This document shows positions 5,185-5,267 of a stretch of DNA of 5,267 nucleotides, piece after piece. Made by a program: the position numbers and the translations under genes. The notes below the pieces were generated by a model. That model was not told the DNA's origin. It did not search any database and was given only the letters and a program-made list of their open reading frames with translations. Each line of letters starts with the position of its first letter. Position 1 is the first letter of the stretch. This DNA comes from Oscillospiraceae bacterium (GTDB lineage: Bacteria > Bacillota_A > Clostridia > Oscillospirales > Oscillospiraceae). The stretch lies in NCBI GenBank assembly GCA_902789835.1, contig CADAPN010000139.1, forward strand, positions 1-5,267, given 5' to 3'.

Positions 5185-5267
5185 GTTAATAAACCCCCAG
5201 TTCAACTGGGGGTAGGAAAAAAGACTTTAGTATATGGCAGAGAAAACCTCCTGTGTTAAACTAAGTG
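5185..5267 (+). mobile_element. Possible left end of an IS200/IS605-type insertion sequence (partial)
   Basis: The arms ACCCCCAGTT (5193-5202) and AACTGGGGGT (5204-5213) are perfect around a single central C. An open reading frame starts about 20 bases later and leaves the window. IS200/IS605 elements lack terminal inverted repeats and carry a subterminal hairpin just ahead of tnpA, which this layout resembles. Base composition changes here from GC-rich to A-rich. The outer boundary, placed near 5185, is a guess. The hairpin could instead be a terminator for minus-strand transcription, since a TTTATT run follows it on that strand. Confidence 0.4.
5234..5267 (+). CDS. Possible start of an IS200/IS605 transposase gene (fragment)
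   Basis: Eleven codons from ATG 5234 to the right edge read MAEKTSCVKLS. This resembles the N-terminus of TnpA proteins, which usually run from a short start into ...LSHTKW and then the HUH-nuclease core, but the fragment is too short to prove it. No strong ribosome binding site precedes it; AGGAAA (5214-5219) is 14 bases away, near the base of the hairpin. The call depends mostly on the hairpin upstream. Confidence 0.3.
   Translation, partial: MAEKTSCVKLS

Noticed and set aside
5247..5253. CAGGAGG on the minus strand as the ribosome binding site of a minus-strand gene
   Set aside because: No ATG, GTG or TTG follows at a suitable distance on that strand.

Overview
The window looks like chromosomal DNA from a low-to-mid GC Gram-positive bacterium of the class Clostridia, probably a gut-type Lachnospiraceae or Oscillospiraceae relative. 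The reasons are strong AGGAGG-like ribosome binding sites, two lipoproteins with Gram-positive style signal peptides, an HxlR regulator, a clostridial-type solute-binding lipoprotein and a small double-glycine-leader protein. This placement is inference; no rRNA or marker gene is present.

Left part (1-1304, mainly minus strand): the N-terminal 196 codons of an uncharacterised lipoprotein run off the left edge. Upstream of it lie a short palindrome-rich stretch, a strong intrinsic terminator, and an HxlR-family winged-helix regulator, also on the minus strand. The regulator is divergent from a plus-strand alpha/beta hydrolase (putative esterase). The two genes share a compact intergenic region in which two good sigma-A-type promoters face each other and overlap at the -10 element. 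The regulator probably controls the esterase and itself.

Middle (1983-4795): a terminator-like hairpin follows the esterase. A 284-base intergenic region then holds a promoter with a dyad over its -35, a roughly 120-base leader with a perfect tandem 11-bp repeat, and a large lipoprotein gene. This protein (842 aa) has a beta-propeller-like N-terminal half joined to a family 1 extracellular solute-binding protein half. No permease or ATPase gene for an ABC importer is visible.

Right part (4796-5267): 108 bases after the lipoprotein comes a 66-aa gene, the most interesting item in the window. It is a bacteriocin-type double-glycine leader joined directly to a single LysM domain, which suggests a peptidoglycan-binding miniprotein exported by a peptidase-containing ABC transporter. 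A very strong GAAA-loop hairpin follows. The last about 75 bases look like the left end of an IS200/IS605-type element: a perfect C/G-rich hairpin just before a short open frame that runs off the right edge.
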